This document shows positions 16,557 to 25,683 of a stretch of 64,000 nt of DNA, piece by piece. The position numbers and the translations under genes are program-made. The stretch lies in contig NZ_BDBS01000002.1 of the NCBI RefSeq assembly GCF_001613105.1, positions 248,001-312,000 on the forward strand. The letters are read 5' to 3'. The stretch is from Nocardia pseudobrasiliensis NBRC 108224. Its GTDB lineage: Bacteria; Actinomycetota; Actinomycetes; Mycobacteriales; Mycobacteriaceae. Below the pieces are notes generated by a model, which had not been told where the DNA came from, made no database searches, and saw only the letters and a program-made list of their open reading frames with translations. Numbering within the stretch: the stretch's first letter is position 1; every line of letters starts with the position of its first letter.

Positions 16557-18809
16557 TTACAACCCCCGCACCGCGGCCGTTACGACGCAGGTGCTGTCCT
16601 GGCGGAAGAAGATGTCGTCCGGGCGGTCCCGCAGGGCGTCGATCCCGGCGTCCGGCAGCCAGCTGTAGTCGGCCACGCGCAGGGAGAGCGGGCCCGCGGG
16701 AGCGGTCAGTTCCACGTCGAGGCCCCGGGCCGGGGGTGCGGAGAATTGAAAGCCCTTGGTGGGGACGGGGGACAGGTCGCGGCCCGCGGCCCGGAGGGTG
16801 GTTACCGGAGTGTCGTAACGCAGGCCGATGGCCGTCGCGCCGCGCGGGGAGCTCAGGCGCAGACGGATGGTGCGCTGGTCGGCAGTGGTTGTGTCGGAGA
16901 GGATTTCGGCCTTCGGGGGCGTGAGGTTCTGGACGGGGGCGGGACCCGCGGCGGCGCCATCGGGCCACAAGGCGGATATGGCGGGGTCGGGTGGGCCGGA
17001 ATGGACGAAGCGGGAGGTGTAGCGGTCGGGGGCGTTGCGCGAAATCCACTGTGCCGTACCGGTATCGGCGTCGAGGGTATAGGCCAGTTGGACGGTCTGA
17101 GGGTGGCGGTCGTCGTAGCGGTCGATCGCGACGCCGGAGGCGGCCAGGACGATGGTGAGGGCCAGACCGGTGAGGGGGATCAGCGCGGCGCGGCGCTTCG
17201 GCCAGGCGTGGGTGAGGGTCGGGAGCAGCAGACCGCCGAGCAGCACCATGGTGGGCGCGACCAGAAACGGTGCGCCGGTAATGCCGGACTGCAGTGTCGT
17301 CCAGGTGCCCGCGCCGAGGAAAACGGCCGCGGGGACGAGGAATACGGTCAGCAGCGGCAGCCGCCACCGGTCCCGTACCTCGTACGTCAGCGCGATTGCC
17401 ACGGTCGCCGCGACGGCCGGGATCACGAGGATCTGCGCCGCGGCGGGTGCGAGCGCCGCGCCCGGTGCGGCCAGGACCGCGACGCAGACCGACAGGCCCA
17501 CCGCGGTCGCCGTCGGCCCGAACAGCCTGCGGGACACGGCATACCACGCGACCGTGACCGTCGCGCAGAGCGCGAGGGCTGCCACGTAGTACAGCTCGGG
17601 CCGGTACGGATCCACGAACAGTGCGCGGTAGTCGGGCCGGACCGCCCGGATCGCCTCCCACAGGCCGTAGGTCGCGGCCATCGCGATCGGCGTCGTGACC
17701 AGAGCCGTTGCGGCGGAAACGAAGACGCGCCCGAGCGTGGTCTCGCCCGTGCGCCGGACTCGAACGACGGTCCAGCCGACGGCGAGTACGGCGATGATCG
17801 CGAGCGCGATGATCACCCACGGCGGCAGCACCACCAGCAGGCCGAACGGCAGCTGGAAATACGCCCGATCGGCACCGCCCGAGGCGGTGAGATCCTGATC
17901 GCCGAATTCGCCGATCAGGGCCAGGGTGTTGTCGCCCATCTGCTGCAGGGTCGCCGGATTCACATGCGCGGGATCGTCGAAGATGTTGTGGTAGTAGGCG
18001 CTGTGCCCGGCGAAGGCCCAGTCCAGCACCCGCAGGCCACCGGGTTTCAGGGCCGCGAAATCGGTATTGCTCGAGGTCGTATCGCCCGCGAGGGCCGTCG
18101 ACAGCGAATCGGTGTTGGGATGCGGCGCCGCCGCGGCCACCGAGGCGACCAGCGGGCCGTCGGGGCGGGTGGTGCGCCACAGCAGCGGCGGGCCGCCCGC
18201 GCCGCGCGCCTCGTGATTGATCACCAGCCCGTGCGGGTCGTATCCGCCCGCCGCGACGAACGCCTCCGCGCCGAGCAGTCCGATCTCCTCGCCGTCGGTC
18301 AGCAGCACCGCCACGTCGTTGCGCAACGTCCTACCCGACTCGCGCAGCGCGCGGACCGACTCCAGTACGGTCGCCACGCCCACGCCGTCGTCATTGGCGC
18401 CGGGGCCCGAGGGCACCGAATCGTAGTGCGCGGCAAGATAGATCGTGCCGGTCGAGCCGGAGCCGGGAATGCGGGCCACGATATTGTCCACCCGCCCGAC
18501 GCCGAGGACGTCACGCTTCAGCGTCTCCGGATAGCGGCCGACACCCGAGCGGATCTCGGTGTCCAGGCCCAGCTTTCGTAACTCGGCCACGAGATGGTCG
18601 CGAACGCGGTCGTGTTCGGCCGTCCCGACCGGATGCGGTTTCGTGGCAATGGATTCGACGACGCCCAGGGCCCGCCCGGCGCTGAACGCCTCGCGCGGGG
18701 CCGATTCCGTGCGGTGTCCGTGCGGCTGGAGGGTCCAGGCGGTCGCGACCGCGATCGCGAAAAGCAGTGTGAAGGCGAGAAATCCGGAAAGGCGTGGGCC
18801 TGGCCGCAT
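16557..18809 (-). CDS. Membrane-bound M28 family aminopeptidase
   Basis: A 750-residue zinc peptidase fused to a multi-helix membrane domain, the layout of vacuolar-membrane-protease/ERMP1-like proteins. An N-terminal anchor (LSGFLAFTLLFAIAVATAW) leads into the M28 domain, whose zinc ligands can be seen: AAHYDSVPSGPGANDDG (H128, D140 or D141), TDGEEIGLLG (E174/E175) and the later FAGHSAYYHNIFD. Residues about 335-570 hold some eight hydrophobic segments, and the last 180 residues form a soluble extracytoplasmic domain. ATG at 18809 is supported by MRPGPRL with a charged N-terminus; it starts 14 bases after the TetR stop, so the two form an operon. Confidence 0.87.
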   Translation of the reverse strand: MRPGPRLSGFLAFTLLFAIAVATAWTLQPHGHRTESAPREAFSAGRALGVVESIATKPHPVGTAEHDRVRDHLVAELRKLGLDTEIRSGVGRYPETLKRDVLGVGRVDNIVARIPGSGSTGTIYLAAHYDSVPSGPGANDDGVGVATVLESVRALRESGRTLRNDVAVLLTDGEEIGLLGAEAFVAAGGYDPHGLVINHEARGAGGPPLLWRTTRPDGPLVASVAAAAPHPNTDSLSTALAGDTTSSNTDFAALKPGGLRVLDWAFAGHSAYYHNIFDDPAHVNPATLQQMGDNTLALIGEFGDQDLTASGGADRAYFQLPFGLLVVLPPWVIIALAIIAVLAVGWTVVRVRRTGETTLGRVFVSAATALVTTPIAMAATYGLWEAIRAVRPDYRALFVDPYRPELYYVAALALCATVTVAWYAVSRRLFGPTATAVGLSVCVAVLAAPGAALAPAAAQILVIPAVAATVAIALTYEVRDRWRLPLLTVFLVPAAVFLGAGTWTTLQSGITGAPFLVAPTMVLLGGLLLPTLTHAWPKRRAALIPLTGLALTIVLAASGVAIDRYDDRHPQTVQLAYTLDADTGTAQWISRNAPDRYTSRFVHSGPPDPAISALWPDGAAAGPAPVQNLTPPKAEILSDTTTADQRTIRLRLSSPRGATAIGLRYDTPVTTLRAAGRDLSPVPTKGFQFSAPPARGLDVELTAPAGPLSLRVADYSWLPDAGIDALRDRPDDIFFRQDSTCVVTAAVRGL

Positions 18810-18823
18810 GCGTGAAATCCTAA

Positions 18824-19399
18824 TCAGTTCGTTTCGTCGAGACAGGCGTCGAGTCCGGCGCTCATCTGCTCGGGTGTGAGGAATCCCGCGAGACCCTGCA
18901 GAGCCAGGCCGTCGACCACGGCGTGCAGATGCGCCGCGCGGCGGGTGCGAGCCGCGGCCGGACTCGGCCGCGATTCCAACGCCGCCACCGCCCGCTCGCA
19001 CAGCTCGCGCATGGATCGGAAGTGGCGGCGCTGCACCCGGGCCAGCTCGGGATCGGACAGTCCGAGCGCCACGAAGGAGAAGGCGATCGTGGCCTCGGTA
19101 TGTCTGCGCGGGTCCAGCGGCATGGTCTCCGACAGCGCCGCACGCGCCCAGGCGCGGGCGTCCTCGGTCGGGGTGATCCGCGCGATGCGCTCGCTCACCC
19201 GGTCGATCACCTGCTCGCAGGCGAAGGCGAGCAGTTCGGCCCGGGTCGTGAAGTAGTAGCGCAGCGCTCCGGTCGACCAGCCGGATTCGGCCGCGACGAC
19301 CCGGACCGACACCGCGTCCACGCCGTCGCGCGCGATGACCCGCCACACCGCCTCGGCGAGTTCGCGGCGGCGCGCGTCGTGATCGACGATCTTGGGCAC
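18824..19399 (-). CDS. TetR family regulator (BetI-like C-terminus)
   Basis: A 191-residue TetR-type regulator. GTG at 19399 gives the conserved family opening MPKIVDHDARRRELAEAVWRV; the HTH is SVRVVAAESGWSTGALRYYFTTRAELLAFA. The C-terminal half has the HAVVDGLALQ segment of the TetR_C_6/BetI-like group. It lies directly upstream of the M28 peptidase gene on the same strand, so it probably controls its own operon. Confidence 0.85.
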   Translation of the reverse strand: MPKIVDHDARRRELAEAVWRVIARDGVDAVSVRVVAAESGWSTGALRYYFTTRAELLAFACEQVIDRVSERIARITPTEDARAWARAALSETMPLDPRRHTEATIAFSFVALGLSDPELARVQRRHFRSMRELCERAVAALESRPSPAAARTRRAAHLHAVVDGLALQGLAGFLTPEQMSAGLDACLDETN

Positions 19400-19460
19400 A
19401 CGGTTATTTTGACACACTCGTGCTAGTTAATTTTCGACATCCGGCCCGACGGCCGGTCGA

Positions 19461-19670
19461 TCACTCGACGGCCAGGGCCACTTCGGTCGACTTGATCAGG
19501 ACCGTGACGGGTGCGCCGTCGGCCAAGCCGAGGTCGTCGACGGCGTCGCGGGTGATCGACGAGGTGATCTCCTCGCCGCCCGCGAGCCGGACCCGCACCA
19601 CGGCCATGGCCTCGCCGCGCGTGATCGACGCGACCGTACCGGTGAGTTGGTTGCGTGTGCTCAGTTTCAT
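19461..19670 (-). CDS. Molybdate-binding Mop/TOBE domain protein (molbindin)
   Basis: A 69-residue single TOBE domain: MKLSTRNQLTGTVASITRGEAMAVVRV, then the SSITRDAVDDLGLADGAPVTVLIKSTEVAL signature of molybdo-pterin/oxyanion-binding Mop proteins. Such molbindins assemble into hexamers that store molybdate or tungstate in the cytoplasm. It stands alone here, without modABC genes; the window's moaE at the right edge is the only other molybdenum gene. The ribosome site upstream is poor. Confidence 0.88.
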   Translation of the reverse strand: MKLSTRNQLTGTVASITRGEAMAVVRVRLAGGEEITSSITRDAVDDLGLADGAPVTVLIKSTEVALAVE

Positions 19671-19828
19671 GGGGGAAGCCTAGTCAGGGCGTTCGCGCAG
19701 GTCATCGGGCACACGCGTGGAATCCTGTGAAAATGATCGAGAAATCATAGGAATGGCACAGGCTCACGCCAGAGTCCGCGGTCACTGTGGAGTCGGTACG
19801 CGTTCTCGGCGGTAGTGAGGTGTGGACG

Positions 19829-20179
19829 ATGGTCGAAATCGAGGTCTCGGGTACGACCGTGACGGTGCATGTGCTCGGCGCGCACCGGTTCCTGGGCCTG
19901 CGTGAGCAGCTCAGTTTCGATCTGTCGGCGGTTACCGCGGTGGCCCCGGCCGAGGTCGATCAGCGACCGCCGTGGGTGCGCGCGCCCGGTACGTTCTTTC
20001 CCGGCGTGATCGCCGCCGGAACGTTCCGTGGCAAGGGGCGTAAGGAGTTCTGGGACACGTTGTTCGACGGCGGCGCGCTGCGGATCGATCTGGCGGGTGC
20101 GGATTTCACCCGCTTGGTCGTGGATGTCGAGGATCCGGAATCGGTACGGCGGATGCTGGTCTCGGCCGCGGCGGCGTAG
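19829..20179 (+). CDS. Small PH-like domain protein, function unknown
   Basis: A 116-residue protein read from ATG 19829 (a GTG at 19787 would add 14 residues). The alternating beta pattern (VEIEVSGTTVTVHVLG, LSFDLSAVTAVAP, GTFFPGVIAAGTF, WDTLFDGGALRIDLAG, FTRLVVDVEDPESVRRML) is that of a bacterial pleckstrin-homology-like sheet capped by a C-terminal helix. Short conserved proteins of this type occur across Nocardia and Mycobacterium. There is no membrane segment, and no operon partner within 150 bases. Confidence 0.7.
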   Translation: MVEIEVSGTTVTVHVLGAHRFLGLREQLSFDLSAVTAVAPAEVDQRPPWVRAPGTFFPGVIAAGTFRGKGRKEFWDTLFDGGALRIDLAGADFTRLVVDVEDPESVRRMLVSAAAA

Positions 20180-20435
20180 GCGGGCGGGGCGTGTCGGGAT
20201 GGCGAGGTTCGCCCTGTTTCCGAAAACGACGAATTGTCCTGCTGGTCAGCTGATTTAGAGTTGCCGTCTCCGGCGTGTCTTGCGCGCCACGCCGGTGCGA
20301 CACGCTTTTCGGCAAATCTACAGTTTCGCTTGCGGGTCGAATCGACTATTAATGTCCTGTGTCGTTTCCACCCGTGATCACGTGTGTGCCACCGCATCTC
20401 ACAGGGCGGTGGTCGAGGTGACCCTCGAACACCCA

Positions 20436-21659
20436 ATGGGAGACGAGGTCACGCAGCTGGCGAGGCGGGTCGAGAAGGCCCGCGGTCGCATGGCGTTCCA
20501 GTTCGACCCGTCGTTGACAGAGGCGCTGTCGGAGGACGAGCTCAAGGCCGAACGCGAACTCGCGGAACGGATTCGCGAGCAGGAACGCGAACAACGCTGG
20601 AAGAACGTGCAGGCCGCTGCCTCCGCGTCCGACCGCGCACGGCAGACGTCCGAAGAGATCGCGAAGGCCGACATGCGAGATCTCCTCATGGCCCGCAAGG
20701 CGATCGCCGCCCAGCGGCGTGAATCCAGCCCGCATGCCAAACTGGCCTCGCTGTATCGCCATCGTGCCTGGTCCCAGCGCGCCCTCGCGGGCGTCGTGGT
20801 GGCCGGTATGCTGTGGTCGGCCGTCAACGTTCAGCACAATATCGCTCCCGGCGGTCCCACCGATCCGCTGTACTGGTTCAGCTACCTGCTGGAAGGCATG
20901 ATCAGCGTCTGTCTGGTCATCATCATGATCGGCACCAACAAGGTCGCCGAGTGGGGGATTCTGGACAGCCGCAGGCAGATCATCATCGCCGAATTGGCGC
21001 TGCTGGCACTGACGGTCGGCCTGAACACCTATCCGTATCTGCGCAACGGCTCGTGGTACGACGTCGGCGTGCACGCGGTCGCGCCGGTCATGGTCGGCGT
21101 GGCGCTGCTGGTGCACGATTCGGCCAGTAACCGCTACGGCCAGGCCATCACTCGCGCCACCGACCAGGTCAAGGACATTCCCGATCCGGCCGAGCAGATC
21201 CGGCGGACGCTGCCGACCTTCGTCAGCTTCATTCGCCAGGCCGCGCCCGACACCAGGCAGGCGGCGCCGCTGCCCGCGCTGCCGACCGCGCCCGCCGAGC
21301 CGGTTCAGCCCGCCGGGGCCAAGGCCGACGCCGATGTGCGCGACGCCGAGACCGTCGACCCGTCCGAGCCGGATATCTGGCTGCCGAAATCCAAGCCAGC
21401 CGCCAATGATTCGTCGGCCAAGAGCTGGATGTCGGATCTGAAGGACGCGCCGAAGGCCAATGGCAACGGCAAGAAGGCCAAGAGTCAGCCCGAGGCCGAC
21501 GCGGACACCGATTCGATGAATCTGTACGACACCGGACAGTTCCGCATCGCCGAAACCCTCGAACAGGAGCTCGCCGAACTGCGTGCCGAACGCCGCCGCG
21601 CCCGCGCCAAGAAGCAGACGCGCGCCGGGGCGACCAATGGCGCCGGGGACGACGAGTAG
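20436..21659 (+). CDS. DUF2637-like membrane protein with long charged tail
   Basis: A 407-residue protein (413 if the GTG at 20418 is used; neither start has a strong ribosome site). Residues about 10-115 are a highly charged, probably coiled-coil region (EDELKAERELAERIREQEREQRW). Residues about 125-260 hold four membrane helices with the segments ALAGVVVAGMLWSAVNVQH, WFSYLLEGMISVCLVIIM, IIIAELALLALTVGLNTYPYL and DVGVHAVAPVMVGVALLVHD. The last 150 residues are Pro/Ala-rich and then acidic/basic. The helix layout resembles DUF2637/SpdB-type proteins best known from actinobacterial conjugative plasmids, but no transfer genes are nearby. It ends at a shared bidirectional hairpin. Confidence 0.72.
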   Translation: MGDEVTQLARRVEKARGRMAFQFDPSLTEALSEDELKAERELAERIREQEREQRWKNVQAAASASDRARQTSEEIAKADMRDLLMARKAIAAQRRESSPHAKLASLYRHRAWSQRALAGVVVAGMLWSAVNVQHNIAPGGPTDPLYWFSYLLEGMISVCLVIIMIGTNKVAEWGILDSRRQIIIAELALLALTVGLNTYPYLRNGSWYDVGVHAVAPVMVGVALLVHDSASNRYGQAITRATDQVKDIPDPAEQIRRTLPTFVSFIRQAAPDTRQAAPLPALPTAPAEPVQPAGAKADADVRDAETVDPSEPDIWLPKSKPAANDSSAKSWMSDLKDAPKANGNGKKAKSQPEADADTDSMNLYDTGQFRIAETLEQELAELRAERRRARAKKQTRAGATNGAGDDE

Positions 21660-21677
21660 GAATTTCGCCGCCTGACA

Positions 21678-21709
21678 TTCGGGCCCTCGACAAGTGTCGA
21701 GGGCCCGAA
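21678..21709. terminator. Bidirectional terminator hairpin
   Basis: A perfect 14-bp stem (left arm 21678-21691 TTCGGGCCCTCGAC, right arm 21696-21709) with loop AAGT lies between the convergent membrane-protein and metallo-hydrolase genes. On the plus strand it is followed by GGCTTTT. Confidence 0.8.
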
Positions 21710-21726
21710 GGCTTTTCGCCGGTCGA

Positions 21727-22536
21727 TCAGGTCAGATGGTCGAAATCGCCACGGACCCAACCGGTGTAGCGGTCGGCCGATCGGCGGATGATCTCACGCG
21801 CGTTCGGGCCGATGATCTTGCCGACATTGTCGTAGAGCCGGTCGAATTCGAACTCCTCCACCGACGCGGCGATGCGCTGGACCACCGCCGCCGACAGCGG
21901 AATGCGGTTGGGATAGCTGCGCATGAAGGTCACCGAGCCGTGATCCGGATTGCCGTGGATCGTATCGGCGCTGAACAGCGCGCCCGCGCCGTCGGCCCCT
22001 GCGGCCCAGTGCAATACGGCGCTGCCCGGGAAATGTCCGCCGACCTGACGCACCGTGACGCCGGGCAGCACGTCGAGCTTGCCGGCCCAGGTGCGGATCA
22101 CCGGATCGGGCCGCGCGACCCACTCCAGATCCGCCTCCGACACCATGACCGGCACCCCGCCCAGGGCGCGGCTCCACTCCACCTGGACGCCGAAATGATG
22201 CGGGTGGCTGGGCACGATGGCGACCACCTCGCCGATTTCGCGAATGCGGCGGACCACCGCGTCGTCGACATAGCCGACCAGATCCCACAGCACCGCGCCC
22301 GCGGGCGTGCGGATCAGATGCGAGCGCTGCCCGATGGCGAACGACGGTTCCACGGTCAGACCGAACAGATCCGGTTCGAGTTCACGCACGGCGATCGAAT
22401 GGCCCGCGCCGACCAATTCGTCGAGGGTGGTCCAGTGCTGGCCGTCGGCGGGTATCCACTGCCGCTCGTCGGCGCAGATCCGGCAGAGCGCCGCGGCATC
22501 GTCGTGCTCTACGCCGCAGGTGCTACAGATCTTCAT
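21727..22536 (-). CDS. Metallo-beta-lactamase-fold hydrolase with N-terminal zinc ribbon
   Basis: A 269-residue protein. Residues 1-22 form a rubredoxin-like zinc knuckle (CSTC then CRIC), followed by an MBL-fold domain with VPSHPHHFGVQVEWS as the metal-binding H-x-H-x-F variant of HxHxDH, GGHFPGSAVLHW, and LFSADTIHGNPDHGSV. The altered first motif (HPHHFG) means the usual di-metal site is modified. ATG at 22536 has GGAG six bases upstream. It is downstream of the nucleoside transporter on the same strand, and convergent with the DUF2637-like gene. Substrate unknown. Confidence 0.83.
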   Translation of the reverse strand: MKICSTCGVEHDDAAALCRICADERQWIPADGQHWTTLDELVGAGHSIAVRELEPDLFGLTVEPSFAIGQRSHLIRTPAGAVLWDLVGYVDDAVVRRIREIGEVVAIVPSHPHHFGVQVEWSRALGGVPVMVSEADLEWVARPDPVIRTWAGKLDVLPGVTVRQVGGHFPGSAVLHWAAGADGAGALFSADTIHGNPDHGSVTFMRSYPNRIPLSAAVVQRIAASVEEFEFDRLYDNVGKIIGPNAREIIRRSADRYTGWVRGDFDHLT

Positions 22537-22612
22537 GGTCGTCTCCTGTTCCGTACACCCGCTTATTCTTACGTCCCGCGCCCGGCGGTCATTCCGGGGT
22601 GCGGGCGAAGGG

Positions 22613-23821
22613 TCAGCTGAGGAGCCCGACGATGGTGGCGGTGATGAAGCTGACCAGGGTCGCGGAATACAGCAGGCGCAGACCGAAACCCGCGGTGACG
22701 AGGCCCTGTTTCTCGTTGAGGCTGCGGACCGCGCCGATGATGATGGCGATGCTGGAGAAGTTGGCGAAGGAGACGAGGTAGGTGGAGACGATCGCCATGG
22801 TGTGCTCGGACAGGCCGCCGTGGCTCTCGTGCAGTTCCTGCATGGCGACGATCTCGTTGGAGACCAGCTTGGTGCCCATGAACTTTCCGGCGTCGGCGGC
22901 CTCGTGCCACGGGATGCCGGTGATGTAGGCCAGCGGGGAGAAGACGTGGCCCATCACGTCCTGGAAGGTGGTGCCGTTGAAGATCGCCGCGAAAATGCCG
23001 TTGACCATGGCCAGCAGCGCGATGAAGCCGATGAGCATGGCGGCCACGGTGAAGGCCACGCGGAAGCCGACCAGGATGTAGTCGGTCAGCATCTCGAAGA
23101 ACGACTGCGCCCTCCGCGCGTCCTCGGATTCGGCCGCCAGCAGTTCGGCGTCCTCCTCCGGTTCGATCCGGTACGGATTGATCAGCGCGGTCACCGCGAA
23201 GACGCCCAGCAGGTTCAGCACGATCGCGGTGATCACGAATCTGGCATCGATGAGCTGCATGTACGCGCCCAGGATCGAGGCCGACACCGTCGACATGGCC
23301 GAGGCCGCCAGCGTGTACATCCGTTGCGGCGGAATGCGATCCAGCATGCCGCGCAGCGAGATGAACACCTCGGACTGGCCCAGGATCGCCGAGGCCACGG
23401 CATTGAACGACTCCACCTTGCCGAAGCCGCTGATCCACGACAGCGCCAGACCGAGATATTTGATGATCAGCGGCAGCACCCGAATGTGCTGCAGGATGCC
23501 GATCAGCGCCGAGACGAACACGATCGGCATCAGCACCGAGAACAGGAAGGCGGGCATCTTGCCGTAGGTGGCCACATCGCCGAAGACGAAAGTGGTGCCC
23601 TGCCCGGCATAGTCGAGGATGTGCTGGAAGCCGTCGCGGATGACTCGGATGACCGCGGTGCCCACGCCGGTCCGCAGCAGCAGGAATCCGAGACCGAATT
23701 GGACCACCAGCAGGATCGCCACCCGCCCGAGTTTTCCGACCGCGCCCCGGCGGTCGGAACTGGGCAGCCAGGCGAGCAGCAGGAAGACCAGCAGCCCTAC
23801 GACTCCGATCACGTACTGCAC
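22613..23821 (-). CDS. Concentrative nucleoside transporter (NupC/CNT family)
   Basis: A 402-residue membrane protein that takes up nucleosides with Na+ or H+. Family motifs are plain: GQGTTFVFGDVATYGKMPAFLFSVLMPIVFVSALIGILQHI, GFGKVESFNAVASAILGQSE, MSTVSASILGAYM, FMGTKLVSNEIVAM and STYLVSFANFSSIAIIIGA. The GTG at 23821 is chosen because GGAGG lies six bases before it, whereas the GTG at 23827 overlaps that site. It lies 77 bases downstream of murQ on the same strand. Whether it belongs functionally to the amino-sugar cluster is open; some CNT-like carriers also take modified sugars only as nucleosides. Confidence 0.9.
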   Translation of the reverse strand: MQYVIGVVGLLVFLLLAWLPSSDRRGAVGKLGRVAILLVVQFGLGFLLLRTGVGTAVIRVIRDGFQHILDYAGQGTTFVFGDVATYGKMPAFLFSVLMPIVFVSALIGILQHIRVLPLIIKYLGLALSWISGFGKVESFNAVASAILGQSEVFISLRGMLDRIPPQRMYTLAASAMSTVSASILGAYMQLIDARFVITAIVLNLLGVFAVTALINPYRIEPEEDAELLAAESEDARRAQSFFEMLTDYILVGFRVAFTVAAMLIGFIALLAMVNGIFAAIFNGTTFQDVMGHVFSPLAYITGIPWHEAADAGKFMGTKLVSNEIVAMQELHESHGGLSEHTMAIVSTYLVSFANFSSIAIIIGAVRSLNEKQGLVTAGFGLRLLYSATLVSFITATIVGLLS

Positions 23822-23898
23822 GCGCACCTCCGACTATCAATGAACAAACATTGGCGGAAAGGCTACTCGGATGACAAAAGTTTTCGGGCGAAACGCCG

Positions 23899-24795
23899 CT
23901 ACTCCCGTACGGCTGTCCGGACGAATCCGTGTGCGTCGCGCAGCAATCGGCGCGCCTGCTCGGCGTCGACACCCGTCAGCTGCATGACGATCGCGGTCTT
24001 GGAATGTCCGTCCGCCGCATCCAGCAGCGCCGCGGCCGCCGCGGTATCCACACCGGTCGCCTCGGAGACGATCCGCCGGGCGCGATCGCGCAGTTTGACG
24101 TTGGACGGATTCAGATCGACCATCAGATTGCCGTACACCTTGCCCGAGCGCACCATGACCGCGGTCGAGATCATATTGCACACCAGCTTCTGCGCGGTGC
24201 CCGCCTTCAATCGGGTCGATCCGGTGAGAACCTCTGGGCCCGTGGCGATTTCGATGGCAATATCGGCATCGGTGCTCATCTCCGCGCCGCGATTGCACGA
24301 TACGGCGACCGTGCCCGCGCCGACCGAACGGGCATAGCGCAGCGCGCCGATCGCATAGGGCGTGCGCCCGCTGGCGGCCAGCGCGATCACTACGTCGGTG
24401 GCGTTCAATTCGACCGCGGCCAGATCCACGGCCGCGCGTTCGGCGTCGTCCTCGGCGCCCTCCACCGAACGGGTGAGCGCGGTCGGTCCGCCCGCGATGA
24501 TGCCCAGCACCTCACCGGGATCGGTGCCGAAGGTGGGCGGGCACTCCGAGGCGTCGAGCACCCCGATCCGCCCGCTGGTCCCGGCGCCGACATACAGCAT
24601 CCGTCCGCCCGTGCGTCGGGCCGCGACGACCCGTTCGACCGCGCGGGCTATCTGCGGAATCGCCTGTGCCACAGCGGGAGCCACCGAGGTGTCGGCGGCG
24701 TTCATCGTCCGCAGCAACCGCTCGACCGGCATGGTGTCCAGGTCCACGGTCGACGGATCGACCGCTTCGGTGGTGAGGGCACCGAACTCGAACAA
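23899..24795 (-). CDS. murQ: N-acetylmuramic acid 6-phosphate etherase
   Basis: A 298-residue SIS-domain lyase that splits D-lactate from MurNAc-6-phosphate to give GlcNAc-6-phosphate. The family signature is nearly complete: TTEAVDPSTVDLDTMPVERLLRTMN, MLYVGAGTSGRIGVLDASECPPTFG, AGGPTALTRSVEGAEDD with the catalytic glutamate, VALAASGRTPYA, STRLKAGTAQKLVCNMIST and KVYGNLMVDL. The start is a TTG at 24795, supported by GGAGG five bases upstream; no ATG or GTG is suitably placed. It follows the RpiR regulator by 21 bases and ends the symporter-murR-murQ transcription unit. Confidence 0.95.
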   Translation of the reverse strand: MFEFGALTTEAVDPSTVDLDTMPVERLLRTMNAADTSVAPAVAQAIPQIARAVERVVAARRTGGRMLYVGAGTSGRIGVLDASECPPTFGTDPGEVLGIIAGGPTALTRSVEGAEDDAERAAVDLAAVELNATDVVIALAASGRTPYAIGALRYARSVGAGTVAVSCNRGAEMSTDADIAIEIATGPEVLTGSTRLKAGTAQKLVCNMISTAVMVRSGKVYGNLMVDLNPSNVKLRDRARRIVSEATGVDTAAAAALLDAADGHSKTAIVMQLTGVDAEQARRLLRDAHGFVRTAVRE

Positions 24796-24816
24796 CTATG
24801 CCTCCTGGAGGATCGA

Positions 24817-25680
24817 CTACGTTTCCTTGTTGCTCCGGCGATCGGCCACCGCGTCGTGGGTGCGGCGCAGCGCCAGCGCCGCCGACGGAGTTCGTTGCAG
24901 CACACCGATGTAGAGCGCGTCGACCACCAGCAGCTGACTCATCCGGCTGGCCATGGCCGCGGAGCGGAAACCGTCCTCGCGCCCGGCCACCAGAATCGTG
25001 TAGGCGGCCGCGCGCGCCAGCCGCGACTGCGGGGTCGCGGTGACCGCCACGGTCGTCGCGCGGGTTCCGATGCGGCGCACCGCCTCCACGATCGCGGCGG
25101 TCTCCCCCGAATGCGAGAACGCGATCACCACATCCTCGGCCTCGAGCAGGCTGGTCTGCACGAGCGCGTCGTCCTCGGACGTGCTGGCGCGACACCATCT
25201 GCCGATGCGGGTGAGCTTCTGCTCGAGATCCGTGGCGACCAGACCCGATGCGCCGATACCGAGCAACTGGACCCGGCGCGCGCCGACCAGCGCGTCGACC
25301 ACCGCGGTGAGCGTGGCCGGATCGGCCAGATCGGCCGTGGCGACCATCCCCTCGGTCTCGAAGGCGGTGAGTTTGTGCAGCACCTTGCCGAGGGGATCGT
25401 CGGCGACGATATCGGTGGCGAACACCGGCGTGGTGCCGCCCTCGCCACCCACGGCCGCCAGTGCCAGCCGTAGCTGGGGATAGCCGTCATAGCCCAGCGT
25501 CTTGGCCAACCGCACCACCGCGGAGGTACTGGTGTCGGCGCGATCGGCGAGCTGATTCACCGTCAGCTGCGCGGCGCCGGGCGGATCGTCCAGAATCACG
25601 CGGGCAACCCGCAATCCGGTCGGCGTCAGCCGCGGCATCGCCGTCAACAGGCGGGTGCGGACATCGTCATCCTCGGCCAT
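24817..25680 (-). CDS. RpiR/MurR-like regulator
   Basis: A 287-residue regulator with an N-terminal HTH_6 domain (LTVNQLADRADTSTSAVVRLAKTLGYDGYPQLRLAL) and a C-terminal SIS sugar-phosphate-binding domain (VQLLGIGASGLVATDLEQKL, VVIAFSHSGETAAIVEAV). RpiR members sense phosphosugars. Being sandwiched three bases after the symporter and upstream of murQ, it most likely responds to MurNAc-6-P or GlcNAc-6-P like MurR of enteric bacteria. Likely site: the inverted repeat at 27253-27275. Confidence 0.88.
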   Translation of the reverse strand: MAEDDDVRTRLLTAMPRLTPTGLRVARVILDDPPGAAQLTVNQLADRADTSTSAVVRLAKTLGYDGYPQLRLALAAVGGEGGTTPVFATDIVADDPLGKVLHKLTAFETEGMVATADLADPATLTAVVDALVGARRVQLLGIGASGLVATDLEQKLTRIGRWCRASTSEDDALVQTSLLEAEDVVIAFSHSGETAAIVEAVRRIGTRATTVAVTATPQSRLARAAAYTILVAGREDGFRSAAMASRMSQLLVVDALYIGVLQRTPSAALALRRTHDAVADRRSNKET

Positions 25681-25683
25681 GGT

